A stretch of 64,000 bases of DNA from Rhodopseudomonas palustris (GCF_003031265.1 NZ_CP019966.1:620001-684000), one strand, 5' to 3'; shown: positions 51,281 to 60,276, counted from the stretch's first letter. Notes: generated from the sequence alone by a model not told the origin. Program-made: numbers and translations.

Positions 51281-52146
51281 GCGACGCTCCGATGATCGCG
51301 TCCGCGCGTCGTCGTCTCGCCAGGCAATTCCAGGATGCGGCGATCGAGTCGGCCGCACTCGACGCCCGGCTGCTGGTCGGCGAGGTCACCGGGCTCGATC
51401 TCACCGGACTTCTGGTTCAGGCCGAGCGTGTTCTGACCGCCGAGGAGACCGAACGGCTGCAGTCGCTTGCGGCGCGGCGGCTCGGCGGCGAGCCGGTGGC
51501 GCGGATCCTCGGCATGCGGGAGTTCTGGGGGCTGCCGTTCGAACTCTCCGCCGACACGCTGGTGCCCCGCCCCGATACTGAGACAATCGTGGAGGCCGCG
51601 CTTGCGATCCTGCAGGAGCGAGACTTACCTGCGCCGCGGATACTCGACATCGGGACTGGGAGCGGCGCGATCCTGCTCGCGCTACTACACGAGCGGCCGG
51701 ATGCCATCGGCGTTGCCACCGATATCAGCCTCGGCGCTCTAAGCACCGCACGACGGAATGCGCAGCGTCTTGGACTTGCTGATCGCGCCGGCTTCCTCGC
51801 CTGCGACTACGCCGCGGCGCTGGAGGGGCGGTTCGACCTAATCGTCTCCAACCCGCCCTATATTCCAGCTAACGAGATTGCGGGGCTTGATCACGAGGTG
51901 CGGGAGCATGATCCGCGCCGGGCGCTCGACGGCGGAGCCGACGGGCTTGATGCCTACCGGAAAATCATCCCCGAATCGGTCCGCCTGTTGCAACCACGAG
52001 GCGCCTTGGTGGTTGAAATCGGACAAGGTCAGGAACGCGATGTAAGCGCCCTGATGCAGGCCTCGGGGTTAACCGTCTCTGACCCCTTCCGGCCTGATTT
52101 GTCAGGGATTTTCCGGGCGGTGACCGGACGGCTGGCGGGCCCCTGA
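51277..52146 (+). CDS. prmC: Release factor glutamine N5-methyltransferase
   Basis: The GTG at 51277 overlaps the prfA stop (GTGA). The product is 289 aa. The catalytic NPPY motif begins at Asn192 in [19 protein letters not shown]. The SAM-binding motif is [18 protein letters not shown], with [14 protein letters not shown] before it. The N-terminal helical domain ([20 protein letters not shown]) recognises release factors. It methylates the GGQ glutamine of RF1 and RF2. Confidence 0.96.
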   Translation: MSDAPMIASARRRLARQFQDAAIESAALDARLLVGEVTGLDLTGLLVQAERVLTAEETERLQSLAARRLGGEPVARILGMREFWGLPFELSADTLVPRPDTETIVEAALAILQERDLPAPRILDIGTGSGAILLALLHERPDAIGVATDISLGALSTARRNAQRLGLADRAGFLACDYAAALEGRFDLIVSNPPYIPANEIAGLDHEVREHDPRRALDGGADGLDAYRKIIPESVRLLQPRGALVVEIGQGQERDVSALMQASGLTVSDPFRPDLSGIFRAVTGRLAGP

Positions 52147-52602
52147 TATCGGAACAAATTGCAAAAAACCGCTTGGAATATCGACCGAGAGCGACTACGT
52201 TCCGCTCCAGATATCGGTCAGAGCGGCTGGCCCCGCGGTGCGGTGTGGGGCATGTTCTTCTCTACGAGAGCCCCTGACCGAAAGGGTTCCATACTGCGGT
52301 TTCGATCAAGCGCGATAGGCTGGGGCAGCCGCGCAGCTTTCGACCGCGAAGCGAACGAAAGCCTAAACGATTCACGCTTGAAGAACTCACGCGCGAGAAG
52401 CTGAGCCTCGTTGCACAGGCTCATTGATTTGGTCCGGCTGGCGCAGCACGACCGCCCGCCGGAGTTGGGGAACGCGTCTTTGTTGAACGCGACTTACGGC
52501 ACTAAGCGACCAGAGACTGAAGGGCTGTTCGGAGAGGCGTAGTGCGACCTGCGTCAGGCGCAGCCATGCCTTGCAAAAAGAGGTTCGGTAAGAAGGTAGG
52601 AC
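52147..52602. other. 456-nt non-coding gap
   Basis: No credible gene is visible. Short ORFs here lack start signals and recognisable composition; a 68-codon minus-strand frame (52218-52424) is the longest and looks random. It could be an unusually long leader for the DUF4167 gene, contain an unrecognised small RNA, or be a gene remnant. I found no obvious terminator after prmC and no strong promoter. Confidence 0.4.
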
Positions 52603-53292
52603 ATGAGAAACGGGCAGAACAATAAGCGGCTGCGTAACCGGAATAACGGCGGCAATAATAACAATCGGCGCGGCCAAAACCCGATGACCCGGGTGTTTGA
52701 ATCGAACGGCCCCGATATCAAGATCCGTGGTACCGCTTCGCACATCGCCGAGAAATACGTTCAGCTCGCCCGCGATGCCCGCTCTTCGGGTGACCCGGTG
52801 GCGGCAGAGAACTATTACCAGCACGCCGAGCACTACTTTCGTCTGATCGCGGCAGCCCAGGAGCAATTCCGGCAGAATCAGCCGCAGCCGCGAATCGACA
52901 ACGACACGCTGGACAACGACGACGACAGCGAGGGCGATTTCTCCAATTTCGGCGCCGAGCCGGGCCTCGTCCCTGTACAGCAGCCCCAGCCGTACCAGCA
53001 GCGCGAGCAACCGCAGCCCTATCAGCCGCGTGAACAGCCGCAGCCGCGCGAGCATCGCCCGCAGCCGCAGTTCGTGCCGCGCGAGCAGCCGCAGCCGGCG
53101 GCCGAGGGCGTCGATCGCCTGCCGTCTTTCATCACCGGTCCGCAGCCGCAGCTCGGCCCCAACGCATTCGAGAGCAACGGGGGCGGTGAGCGCTTCCCGC
53201 CGCGTCGTCGGCGCCGTCCGCGTGGCGAGCCAGCCGCCGCACAGGCCGTCGCCCCGGCTCCGTCGGGTGAGGATGCCGGCGCCGGCGATTAA
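52603..53292 (+). CDS. DUF4167 protein with Gln/Pro-rich repeats
   Basis: The product is 229 aa. The basic, Asn-rich N-terminus (MRNGQNNKRLRNRNNGGNNN) and the following VFESNGPDIKIRGTASHIAE, KYVQLARDARSSGDPVAAEN and YYQHAEHYFRLIAAAQEQF form the conserved DUF4167 domain, about residues 30-90. After an acidic patch (DNDDDSEGDF) come tandem Gln-Pro-rich units (REQPQP, YQPREQPQP) and a basic tail (FPPRRRRRPRGEP). The family is restricted to alphaproteobacteria. The basic low-complexity ends suggest nucleic-acid or ribosome association, but this is inference. Confidence 0.9.
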   Translation: MRNGQNNKRLRNRNNGGNNNNRRGQNPMTRVFESNGPDIKIRGTASHIAEKYVQLARDARSSGDPVAAENYYQHAEHYFRLIAAAQEQFRQNQPQPRIDNDTLDNDDDSEGDFSNFGAEPGLVPVQQPQPYQQREQPQPYQPREQPQPREHRPQPQFVPREQPQPAAEGVDRLPSFITGPQPQLGPNAFESNGGGERFPPRRRRRPRGEPAAAQAVAPAPSGEDAGAGD

Positions 53293-53328
53293 TCGCTGCG
53301 TTTCATTCGATCGATCTCAGGATCAGAT

Positions 53329-53357
53329 AAGGCCGCGCCGGTTGGTGCGGCCTTTTT
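53329..53357 (+). terminator. Rho-independent terminator after the DUF4167 gene
   Basis: AAGGCCGC (53329-53336) pairs with GCGGCCTT (53347-53354), followed by TTT, with a 10-nt loop. The A-rich left flank means it may also serve the convergent methyltransferase gene. Confidence 0.75.
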
Positions 53358-53376
53358 CGTTTCAGCGCATGTCGTT

Positions 53377-54147
53377 TCAGCGCAGCAGCGGCGGCGCGTC
53401 CGGCTCGTCGCCCTGCAGCGGCGTCGGTGACGGCACCAGCGACGGCTCCAGCGACGGAATCAGCCGGATGCGCTCGCGCTTGACCGGCTGCGCCCGCACC
53501 ACCTGTTTGGTGGCTTCGACCACATGCACGCCGGCGAAGGGCAGCGAGGTCGATGCGCCGATCCGCTCCCACGCTGGGGCCGATCGCAACAGCCAGCCGT
53601 GCCCCAGCGGCGGCACGAACAGCGCTTCGCTCCAGGCGGTGGGGGTGAACCAGGTTCGTCGTAAGAGATCGGCGATCTGCGAGCGCGAATAGGGACGGCC
53701 GTGGCCGAACGGGGTGTTGTCGAGGCGTGCCCAGACGCCGCGGCGATTCGGGACGATTGCCAACAGCCGTCCGGCCGGCGCCATCACCCGCCATACCTCG
53801 CGCAGCAGCCGCTCGGGGTCGTCCGACATCTCCAGCGCATGCACCAGCAGGATACGGTCGACCGCCGCATCCGGCAGCGGCAGCGCGTGCTCGTCGACCA
53901 GCGATGACAGCGTCGATCGCGCGGTCGGCCATTTCAACACGCCCTGAGCCGCCGGCATGAAGGCGATGCAGCGCTCGCATCTGTCTCGGAACAGACCAAG
54001 ATAGGGCGTCGGATAGCCGAGGCCGAGCACGCGATCGCCACGCGCATCCGGCCAGCGCGACTGGATGCCGCGGTTGATCAGCCGCCGTGCGACGATGCCG
54101 AGACGGCTGCTGTAGAACTCCCGCAGATCCACGACGTCCATGGTCAT
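53377..54147 (-). CDS. SAM-dependent methyltransferase domain protein
   Basis: The ATG at 54147 (MTMDVVDLREFYSS) gives 256 aa; an ATG two codons later is also possible. The opening DLREFYSSRLGIVARRLINR and GDRVLGLGYPTPYLGLFRD form a modified SAM-binding loop. LPDAAVDRILLVHALEMSDD and LLREVWRVMAPAGRLLAIVP are class I methyltransferase motifs. The C-terminus is Pro/Asp-rich. The substrate is unknown. It is divergent from gloB across 179 nt. Confidence 0.8.
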   Translation of the reverse strand: MTMDVVDLREFYSSRLGIVARRLINRGIQSRWPDARGDRVLGLGYPTPYLGLFRDRCERCIAFMPAAQGVLKWPTARSTLSSLVDEHALPLPDAAVDRILLVHALEMSDDPERLLREVWRVMAPAGRLLAIVPNRRGVWARLDNTPFGHGRPYSRSQIADLLRRTWFTPTAWSEALFVPPLGHGWLLRSAPAWERIGASTSLPFAGVHVVEATKQVVRAQPVKRERIRLIPSLEPSLVPSPTPLQGDEPDAPPLLR

Positions 54148-54326
54148 GCCCACCATTTACCACGGCGTCGTACCGTCCGGCAAAGCCACACCCTGCTTGG
54201 TTTACGAGGCTGTGACCGCTTCATTTCGTCCCGGTTTGCCCCCATGTTAGGATTCGACACTGCGTGACGCCGGCGACAGAAACGGCGCCGGGCACGCTCC
54301 TGCCGCCTTCAAGTTCCGGAGATCTC

Positions 54327-55094
54327 ATGCCCGCCGACATCCGTATCGTTCCGTGTCTCACCGACAATTTCGGCTATCTGGTCCACGATCCGGCCACCGG
54401 AGCGACCGCATCCATCGACGCGCCGGAAGCTGCCCCCCTGATCGCTGCGCTCGACAAAGAAGGCTGGAAGCTGACCGACATTCTGGTCACCCATCATCAC
54501 GGCGATCACGTCGGCGGCATTGCCGAGCTGAAGAAGAAGTATCAGTGCCGCGTCTATGCGCCGCACGACGCCAACGCCAAGATCGCTGACGTCGACGTCC
54601 GCCTGCGGGAAGGCGATTTCGTCCGCATCGGCGATCTCACTGCGCGCGTGCTGGAAACCCCCGGCCACACCCTCGATCACATTTCTTATGTGTTCGATCA
54701 TGACCGCGCGCTGTTCGCGGCCGACACGCTGTTCTCGATCGGCTGCGGCCGGGTGTTCGAAGGCACCTATCCGATGATGTGGGAGTCGCTGCTGAAGCTG
54801 CGGGCGCTGCCGGACGACTTCAAGCTGTATTGCGGGCACGAATACACCGCCTCCAACGTCAAATTTGCACTCGGCATCGAGCCCGACAATGCGGCGCTGC
54901 AGGCCCGTGCCAAGCAGGTCGAAGCACTGCGAGCCGAAGGCAAGCCGACAATTCCGGTGACGCTCGGCGAGGAGAAGCAAGCCAACGTGTTCCTGCGGGC
55001 CGATGTGCCGTCGGTTGCAGCCGCAGTGGGCCTGCCCGGCGCGCCCGCCGCCGACGTGTTCGGCGAGATCCGCGAGCGCAAGAACAACGGGTGA
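54327..55094 (+). CDS. gloB: Hydroxyacylglutathione hydrolase (glyoxalase II)
   Basis: The ATG at 54327 has GGAGA upstream and gives 255 aa, the standard GloB length. The metal motif is THHHGDH (residues 55-61, with His56, His58, Asp60 and His61). GHTLDHISYVF supplies another His, GRVFEGT is conserved, and YCGHEYTASN supplies the last. It completes methylglyoxal detoxification by hydrolysing S-lactoylglutathione. Its stop overlaps the cupin gene by 4 nt. Confidence 0.95.
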   Translation: MPADIRIVPCLTDNFGYLVHDPATGATASIDAPEAAPLIAALDKEGWKLTDILVTHHHGDHVGGIAELKKKYQCRVYAPHDANAKIADVDVRLREGDFVRIGDLTARVLETPGHTLDHISYVFDHDRALFAADTLFSIGCGRVFEGTYPMMWESLLKLRALPDDFKLYCGHEYTASNVKFALGIEPDNAALQARAKQVEALRAEGKPTIPVTLGEEKQANVFLRADVPSVAAAVGLPGAPAADVFGEIRERKNNG

Positions 55095-55528
55095 GCGCGG
55101 TGACTCTCAGCGCCCCCGAGGTGATCGCGCGGCTCGGTCTGCAGCCGCATCCGGAAGGCGGCCATTATCGCGAAACATTTCGCGATCCGCGCTGCGACCC
55201 GAGCGGCCGCAGCTACTCGACCGCGATCCACTTCCTGCTGCGTGCAGGCGAGCGTTCGCACTGGCACCGGATCGACGCGGTCGAAGTCTGGCACTACTAC
55301 GCGGGCGCGGCCCTGATGCTGGAGGTCGCCGATGACGACGGCCGTCGCGCCACCACGCTCGGCCCCGATCTCGGCGCCGGGCATCTGCCGCAAGTCATCG
55401 TGCCGTCGCGCGCTTGGCAGGCGGCAACGTCGACCGGTGAATGGACGCTGGTCGGCTGCACCGTGGCGCCGGGTTTCGACTTCGCTGGCTTCGAACTGGC
55501 GTCGCCCGGTTGGGAGCCGGGGCGATGA
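55091..55528 (+). CDS. DUF985 cupin-fold protein
   Basis: The GTG at 55091 overlaps the gloB stop (GTGA). The product is 145 aa. LQPHPEGGHYRETFRD, STAIHFLLRAGERSHWHRID and EVWHYYAGAALMLEV are the DUF985 cupin signature, with conserved histidines for a metal. The function is unknown, though overlap with gloB suggests co-expression. A hairpin repeat follows. Confidence 0.9.
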   Translation: MSAVTLSAPEVIARLGLQPHPEGGHYRETFRDPRCDPSGRSYSTAIHFLLRAGERSHWHRIDAVEVWHYYAGAALMLEVADDDGRRATTLGPDLGAGHLPQVIVPSRAWQAATSTGEWTLVGCTVAPGFDFAGFELASPGWEPGR

Positions 55529-55600
55529 AGTCCATCGCGAGGGTAGGCTGAACGACAGGCTCGCGCGCCGCGCGCAACCCACCGCAATAACGGCCGAACA

Positions 55601-55640
55601 GAATGATGGGTTAAGGCGCAGGCCGCCCAACCCATCATTC
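55601..55640. repeat. Inverted repeat between convergent genes
   Basis: GAATGATGGGTT (55601-55612) pairs perfectly with AACCCATCATTC (55629-55640) around a 16-nt GC-rich loop. It is a likely bidirectional terminator or repeat between the cupin gene and the sugar kinase gene. Confidence 0.7.
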
Positions 55641-55653
55641 GAGCATGAATGAC

Positions 55654-56592
55654 TTACAGCGCGCCGACCGGCGATTTTGCCAGCAGTTCGTCGACCTCCG
55701 CGCGGCTCGGGCACGCGAAGGCGCCCCCCGGACGGGTGCATTTCAATGCCGCGGCCGCGGAGGCAAATCGCAGTGCGTGAGCGATGTCCTGGCCTTCGCC
55801 GAACGCCACGGTGAAGCCGCCGTGGAAAATGTCGCCGGCGCCGAGCGTATCGACCGAATGCACCGGGAACGCCGGCGTCTCGCGAAACTCGTGTTTGTCG
55901 TCGAGCCACAGTGTGCCCTTCGGGCCCCGGGTCACTGCCACGAACGCATGAGTCAGCGTCGCCAGCTTCTTCAGTGCTTCGGCATCGTCGTCGATGCCCG
56001 CGGTGCCGTGCAGCGCTTCCGCCGAGCAGATCAGATGCGAGGCGGCGGTCAGCAGTCCGTCGTTCATCGACATCGCGTTGTCGACGTCGACGACCACCGG
56101 AATGCCGCGCCGGGTAGCCTCCGCGCACAGCGGCGTGACGAAGCTGGAGCAGCGGCTTTCGGTGAGGATCGCGTCGCAATCCTTCAGCAGCGTGTCGGCG
56201 TCGGGCAGCGCGACCTTCCATAGGCCGGGGTCACGGAACGTCACGATGGTCCGCTCGCCGGTCGGATCGACCAGCACCGCCGAGATCGGCGTTACCAGCC
56301 CCGGCATATGAATGAGACCGCTGGAGCCGATGCCTTCCTCGGCCAGCTTGTCGAAGATGAAGCGGGCCGCGGCTTCGTCCGCGTGGCCCATCGGGCCGCA
56401 CATTTCCGCCCGGCCGCCGAGTCGCCCGATCCCGATCGCGGCATTGAGCGCATTGCCGCCGCAGATCTCGCCGAACGAACTGGCCGGCACCTTGTTGCCA
56501 CGGCCGGGCACCGCCTCGATTCGGAACGTGAGGTCACGCACCGGAATGCCGATGCACAGCACGCGCGGCGCGCGTTTGGCAGTCTCGCTCAT
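55654..56592 (-). CDS. PfkB-family sugar kinase
   Basis: The product is 312 aa. The N-terminal signature is VPASSFGEICGGNALNAAIG. The PfkB active site is VDTLGAGDIFHGGFTVAFG with the catalytic Asp, followed by SAAAALKCTRPGG. It phosphorylates a sugar or nucleoside with ATP. It overlaps nudC by 4 nt (ATGA), so they are coupled; the shared theme may be nucleotide or NAD salvage. The substrate is not determinable from motifs. Confidence 0.9.
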   Translation of the reverse strand: MSETAKRAPRVLCIGIPVRDLTFRIEAVPGRGNKVPASSFGEICGGNALNAAIGIGRLGGRAEMCGPMGHADEAAARFIFDKLAEEGIGSSGLIHMPGLVTPISAVLVDPTGERTIVTFRDPGLWKVALPDADTLLKDCDAILTESRCSSFVTPLCAEATRRGIPVVVDVDNAMSMNDGLLTAASHLICSAEALHGTAGIDDDAEALKKLATLTHAFVAVTRGPKGTLWLDDKHEFRETPAFPVHSVDTLGAGDIFHGGFTVAFGEGQDIAHALRFASAAAALKCTRPGGAFACPSRAEVDELLAKSPVGAL

Positions 56593-57521
56593 GATTGTCC
56601 CTCCAGCCAGCGGCCGAGCAGATGGTGCGCGATCGCGAACGGGTGCGGCCCGAACAGTCCGTCCGGATGTTCGCGCTTCAGCATCTGCGCCGCCTCGTCA
56701 CGGGAAAACCACCGCGCGTCTTCAAGTTCCGTCCGATCGACGGTGATGTCGTCGGTGGTGGCGGTCGCCGTGCAGGCGATCATCAGCGACGACGGATACG
56801 GCCACGGCTGCGTCATGTAGTAACGCACGTCGGTGCACAGGATGCCGGACTCCTCGACGATCTCGCGGCGCACCGCGTCTTCGATGGTCTCGGCTGCCTC
56901 GACGAAGCCGGCGAGGCACGAATACATCCCGGCCGGGAATTGCTTCTGCCGGCCAAGCAGGCAGCGGTCGCCATGCGTCACCAGCATGATCACCACCGGA
57001 TCGGTGCGCGGAAAGTGTTCGGCCTTGCAGGACGGACAGTCGCGCTTCCAGCCGCCCTGCGCCATCGCAGTACGAGTGCCGCAATTGGCGCAATAGCCGT
57101 GGCGCTGATGCCAGTTCACCAGCGACTTCGCCATCGCGATCGCCGAGAGCTGTTCGACCGGCAACACGCCCTGCATCGCAAGGCCGCGCAGCTCGACGAG
57201 GCCGGCGTCGGGCCGACCGGCGAGCTTGTCCGCAGCCGGGGCGCCGATCCCCATGCCGAACACGGCAGCGCCGTTGCGCAAGCCGAGGAAGATCGTGCCG
57301 GGATTGGCGCCGAGTGCCAGCGCCTCTTTGATCGTCAGCTCGGCCCGTGGGCCATCGGGTTCGTGCTTCACCAACAGCGAATCGCGATGCACCACGAAGG
57401 CGCGGGTGTCGCCACGTTCCTCCATCGCCATCAGCTTGGTGTCGTTGCCGCGCAGATGCGCGGCGCGGTCGAGGACGTGGGTGACGAAAGCGGGCTGGCC
57501 GAGCGGGAAGGGCGTGCTCAT
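56589..57521 (-). CDS. nudC: NADH pyrophosphatase
   Basis: The product is 310 aa. The zinc ribbon is CANCGTRTAM with CPSCKAEHFPRTDP. The Nudix box runs from GFVEAAETIEDAV through RREIVEESGI, and the NudC array shows SQPWPYPSSLM-like MTQPWPYPSSLMIA just downstream. NudC hydrolyses NAD(H) and can remove NAD caps from RNA. It follows the HIT gene by 4 nt and overlaps the pfkB-type gene, making a three-gene operon. Confidence 0.94.
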   Translation of the reverse strand: MSTPFPLGQPAFVTHVLDRAAHLRGNDTKLMAMEERGDTRAFVVHRDSLLVKHEPDGPRAELTIKEALALGANPGTIFLGLRNGAAVFGMGIGAPAADKLAGRPDAGLVELRGLAMQGVLPVEQLSAIAMAKSLVNWHQRHGYCANCGTRTAMAQGGWKRDCPSCKAEHFPRTDPVVIMLVTHGDRCLLGRQKQFPAGMYSCLAGFVEAAETIEDAVRREIVEESGILCTDVRYYMTQPWPYPSSLMIACTATATTDDITVDRTELEDARWFSRDEAAQMLKREHPDGLFGPHPFAIAHHLLGRWLEGQS

Positions 57522-57525
57522 CGGC

Positions 57526-57945
57526 TCAGCTCAGCCAGATCTTGCGGCGGAGCAGATTGATGAACTGCTGCACCTCTTCGGGATCGTGCGCCAGCGGCGG
57601 CATCACGCCCCACACCGGCCGCGGCCAGGCGACGTCGCTGGAGCGCCGCGCGATGATGTGGATGTGAAGCTGTGGCACCAGATTGCCGAGCGCTGCGACA
57701 TTGAGCTTATCGCATTTGGTGACCTCTTTGAGCGCCCGGCTCACGCGGGCGATCTCGGTCATCAACTGCGCCTGGGCCACCTCGTCGAGGTCGATGATCT
57801 CGCTGACGTCGGGCCGGCGCGGCACCAGCAACAGCCAGGGGTAATGTGCGTCCTTGATCACCAGCACGCGGCTGAGCGGCAGATCGCCGATATTGATGGT
57901 GTCTTGTTCGAGCCGGGAGCTCAGCGACCAGTCGGAGGGGGACAT
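57526..57945 (-). CDS. HIT-family nucleotide hydrolase-like protein
   Basis: The product is 139 aa. The HIT motif is LVPQLHIHIIARR, with Gln in place of the first His of HxHxH and the middle and last His kept; the middle His is the family nucleophile. LVIKDAHYPWLLLVPRRPDV is the N-terminal family block. HIT proteins hydrolyse nucleoside phosphate linkages. It is the first gene of the operon with nudC and the sugar kinase. Confidence 0.88.
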   Translation of the reverse strand: MSPSDWSLSSRLEQDTINIGDLPLSRVLVIKDAHYPWLLLVPRRPDVSEIIDLDEVAQAQLMTEIARVSRALKEVTKCDKLNVAALGNLVPQLHIHIIARRSSDVAWPRPVWGVMPPLAHDPEEVQQFINLLRRKIWLS

Positions 57946-58086
57946 TGCGGTTCCATCGGCCCGTTAGCGAAGCGTGGGCTCTTGTCTGTGGCGGGGACGG
58001 CCGCGAGGCCGCCTCGCAGTCATACCAAGCCGTCCGGACCGGCGGAAGCGCCACCTAGTCGAAGGTCCAAGGGCGGGACCAGCGAC

Positions 58087-58116
58087 TTGCATTCGGGTCG
58101 GTTTGGCGCCAAATAG
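58087..58116 (+). promoter_or_regulatory. Candidate promoter of the SRP RNA
   Basis: TTGCAT (58087-58092) and AAATAG (58111-58116) with an 18-nt spacer place the transcription start near 58122, where the folded RNA begins. The -10 is a weak match. Confidence 0.4.
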
Positions 58117-58121
58117 GGACC

Positions 58122-58217
58122 GGGAGATTGGCGGTGGACGAGCCTCTCGCCAACCGGGTCAGGTCCGGAAGGAAGCAGCCCTAACGAGGTCTGGATCGGG
58201 TCGCTCGTCAGTCTCCT
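58122..58217 (+). ncRNA. ffs: Signal recognition particle 4.5S RNA
   Basis: The region holds the near-invariant SRP domain IV core, GGTCAGGTCCGGAAGGAAGC, followed by AGCCCTAACGAGG. The ends pair: GGAGATTGGCG (58123-58133) with CGTCAGTCTCC (58206-58216), 11 bp including wobbles, closing a single long hairpin of about 96 nt. A TTTTT run at 58224-58228 follows. It binds Ffh to target membrane proteins to the translocon. Placement upstream of dnaX is typical for alphaproteobacteria. A further 8-bp hairpin (58229-58265) lies in the dnaX leader. Confidence 0.95.
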
Positions 58218-58404
58218 ACCTCATTTTTCGGCCGTGCTGCCCTGGCATTCGGGGCGCCACGGCCGGACGAAGGTGGGTCAGGACCGGCGGATGCCGGTCC
58301 GGTGTAAGGGGTGTTCCGGGCCAGCCGCATGATCCTGCCCCGTCGCGACCGCCCCGCTCCCTTCCGCAATCCGGCCCCACCAACGCAGCATTGCGGACCG
58401 ACCG

Positions 58405-60276
58405 ATGAGTGACTCTGGCCTTTCCGCGACGCCGTCCGCTGCTCCCGAGCAGCCGGGCAGCGCGAGCGCGCCGGCCGGCGCCTATCGGGTGCTGGCGCGG
58501 AAATATCGTCCCAACAGCTTCGATGATCTGATCGGCCAGGAAGCGGTGGTCCGCACCGTCTCCAACGCGTTCGATACGGGCCGTATTCCGCAAGCCTGGA
58601 TTCTCACCGGCGTCCGCGGTGTCGGCAAGACCACCACCGCGCGCATCCTCGCCCGGGCGCTGAATTACGAGTTGCCGGACGGTTCGGTGAAAGGGCCGAC
58701 CATCCACATGCCGGTGCACGGCGTGCACTGTAAGGCGATCATGGAAAGCCGGCACATGGATGTGCTGGAGATGGACGCCGCCTCGCACACCGGTGTCGAC
58801 GATGTCCGCCAGATCAACGACAGCGTGCGCTATGCGCCGGCGAGCGCGCGCTACAAAGTCTACATCATCGACGAAGTTCACATGCTGTCGACGGCGGCGT
58901 TCAACGCCTTCCTGAAGACGCTGGAGGAGCCGCCGGAGCACGCCAAATTCGTGTTCGCCACCACCGAGATCCGCAAGGTGCCGGTGACCGTGTTGTCGCG
59001 CTGCCAGCGCTTCGACCTGCGCCGGGTCGAAGCCGACGTGCTGATGAATCACCTGTCGAATATCGCCCAGAAGGAAGGCGTCGAGGTCGAGCCGGAAGCG
59101 CTCGGCATCATCGCCCGTGCGGCCGAAGGCTCGGTGCGCGATTCGCTGTCGCTGTTCGACCAGGCGATAGCGCACGCGGCCGGCCTGGTGCGCGCCGACG
59201 CGGTGCGGCAGATGCTCGGCCTCGCCGACCGCACCCGCGTGATCGAACTGTTCGATGCGCTGGCGCGGGGAGATATCGCCGCCGCTTTCGCCGAATTCCG
59301 CGACCAGTACGACACCGGCGCTGACCCGGTGGTGGTGCTTTCCGATCTCGCCGAGTTCGTCAATTTCGTCACCCGCGTGAAGATCGTGCCGGCGATCGCC
59401 GACAATGTCGCGTTCGGCGAGACCGAGCGGGTGCGCGGGCGTGAGTTCGCCACCAAGCTGTCGATGCGGGTGCTGTCGCGGATGTGGCAGATGCTGCTCA
59501 AGGGCATTGCCGAGGTGCAGGGCGCGACCCGCCCGGCCGCGGCGGCCGAGATGGTGCTGGTGCGGATTGCCTATGCGGCCGATCTGCCGACGCCCGATGA
59601 AGCACTGCGGATGCTGGAGCAGAGCGGCGGCGGTGATGCGCCGGCGATCGCCGGCGGTGGTGGCAGCGGCGGTCGCGGCGGTGCGTCCGCTGCGTTGGCG
59701 TCAGCCCCAGCTCTGTCCGCTCCCAGCGCGGCGATGCCGCGCAGCGCACCGACCATGAGTGCCGCGCCCGCGCCGACCATGTTGCGCGGCGGCCTCGACA
59801 GCACGGCGCGCTCGCCGGTCAGCGCGCCGGCGCCAGAGCCCGAATCATCGGCGCTGAAGATCACGACGTTTCCGCAGCTCGTCGCACTGGCTTCCGAGAA
59901 GCGCGACGTGATGACCCGTCTGGCGCTCGAAGCCGACGTGCGGCTGGTGCGGATCGAGGACGGACGGCTCGAACTGGCGCTGGAGCCCAGCGCATCGCGC
60001 AGCCTGATCAACGATCTCGGCCGCAAGCTCGAGCAATGGACCGGCCGGCGCTGGACCGTGATTGTGTCCAACGAGCCCGGCCAGCCGACGCTGCGCAAGC
60101 AGAACGAGGCGCAGCAGAACGAACGCGAGCGTGCGGCGGAGAACGATCCGCGCGTCCAGGAAGTGTTGGCGCGATTTCCCGGCGCCAAGCTGACCGTGCG
60201 GCGCCTCGCCCCCGAGCCGGTGGAGATCGAGTCTGATATGGACGATCCCTCCGAGCGAATTGACGACGACGATTAG
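58405..60276 (+). CDS. dnaX: DNA polymerase III subunits gamma/tau
   Basis: The product is 623 aa. Walker A is GVRGVGKTT (about residues 70-78), Walker B and sensor regions are YIIDEVHMLS and KTLEEPPEHAKFVFATTE, with SRC at LSRCQRFDL. The usual zinc cysteines are mostly absent, leaving HGVHC (residues 105-109). After an Ala/Gly/Pro-rich linker the C-terminal tau domain ends LTVRRLAPEPVEIESD. I see no A-AAA-AAG slippery site, so a frameshifted gamma form is not supported. It heads the dnaX-ybaB-recR group. Confidence 0.96.
   Translation: MSDSGLSATPSAAPEQPGSASAPAGAYRVLARKYRPNSFDDLIGQEAVVRTVSNAFDTGRIPQAWILTGVRGVGKTTTARILARALNYELPDGSVKGPTIHMPVHGVHCKAIMESRHMDVLEMDAASHTGVDDVRQINDSVRYAPASARYKVYIIDEVHMLSTAAFNAFLKTLEEPPEHAKFVFATTEIRKVPVTVLSRCQRFDLRRVEADVLMNHLSNIAQKEGVEVEPEALGIIARAAEGSVRDSLSLFDQAIAHAAGLVRADAVRQMLGLADRTRVIELFDALARGDIAAAFAEFRDQYDTGADPVVVLSDLAEFVNFVTRVKIVPAIADNVAFGETERVRGREFATKLSMRVLSRMWQMLLKGIAEVQGATRPAAAAEMVLVRIAYAADLPTPDEALRMLEQSGGGDAPAIAGGGGSGGRGGASAALASAPALSAPSAAMPRSAPTMSAAPAPTMLRGGLDSTARSPVSAPAPEPESSALKITTFPQLVALASEKRDVMTRLALEADVRLVRIEDGRLELALEPSASRSLINDLGRKLEQWTGRRWTVIVSNEPGQPTLRKQNEAQQNERERAAENDPRVQEVLARFPGAKLTVRRLAPEPVEIESDMDDPSERIDDDD

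Noticed and set aside
52218-52424. 68-codon minus-strand ORF in the gap before DUF4167
   Set aside because: Random composition, no start signal and no recognisable domain.
52970-53120. CRISPR-like periodic repeats
   Set aside because: The periodicity comes from Gln-Pro codons in one reading frame of the DUF4167 gene; there are no spacers.
58405-60276. Programmed frameshift in dnaX
   Set aside because: No A-rich slippery heptamer is visible before the linker, so only the full-length product is supported.
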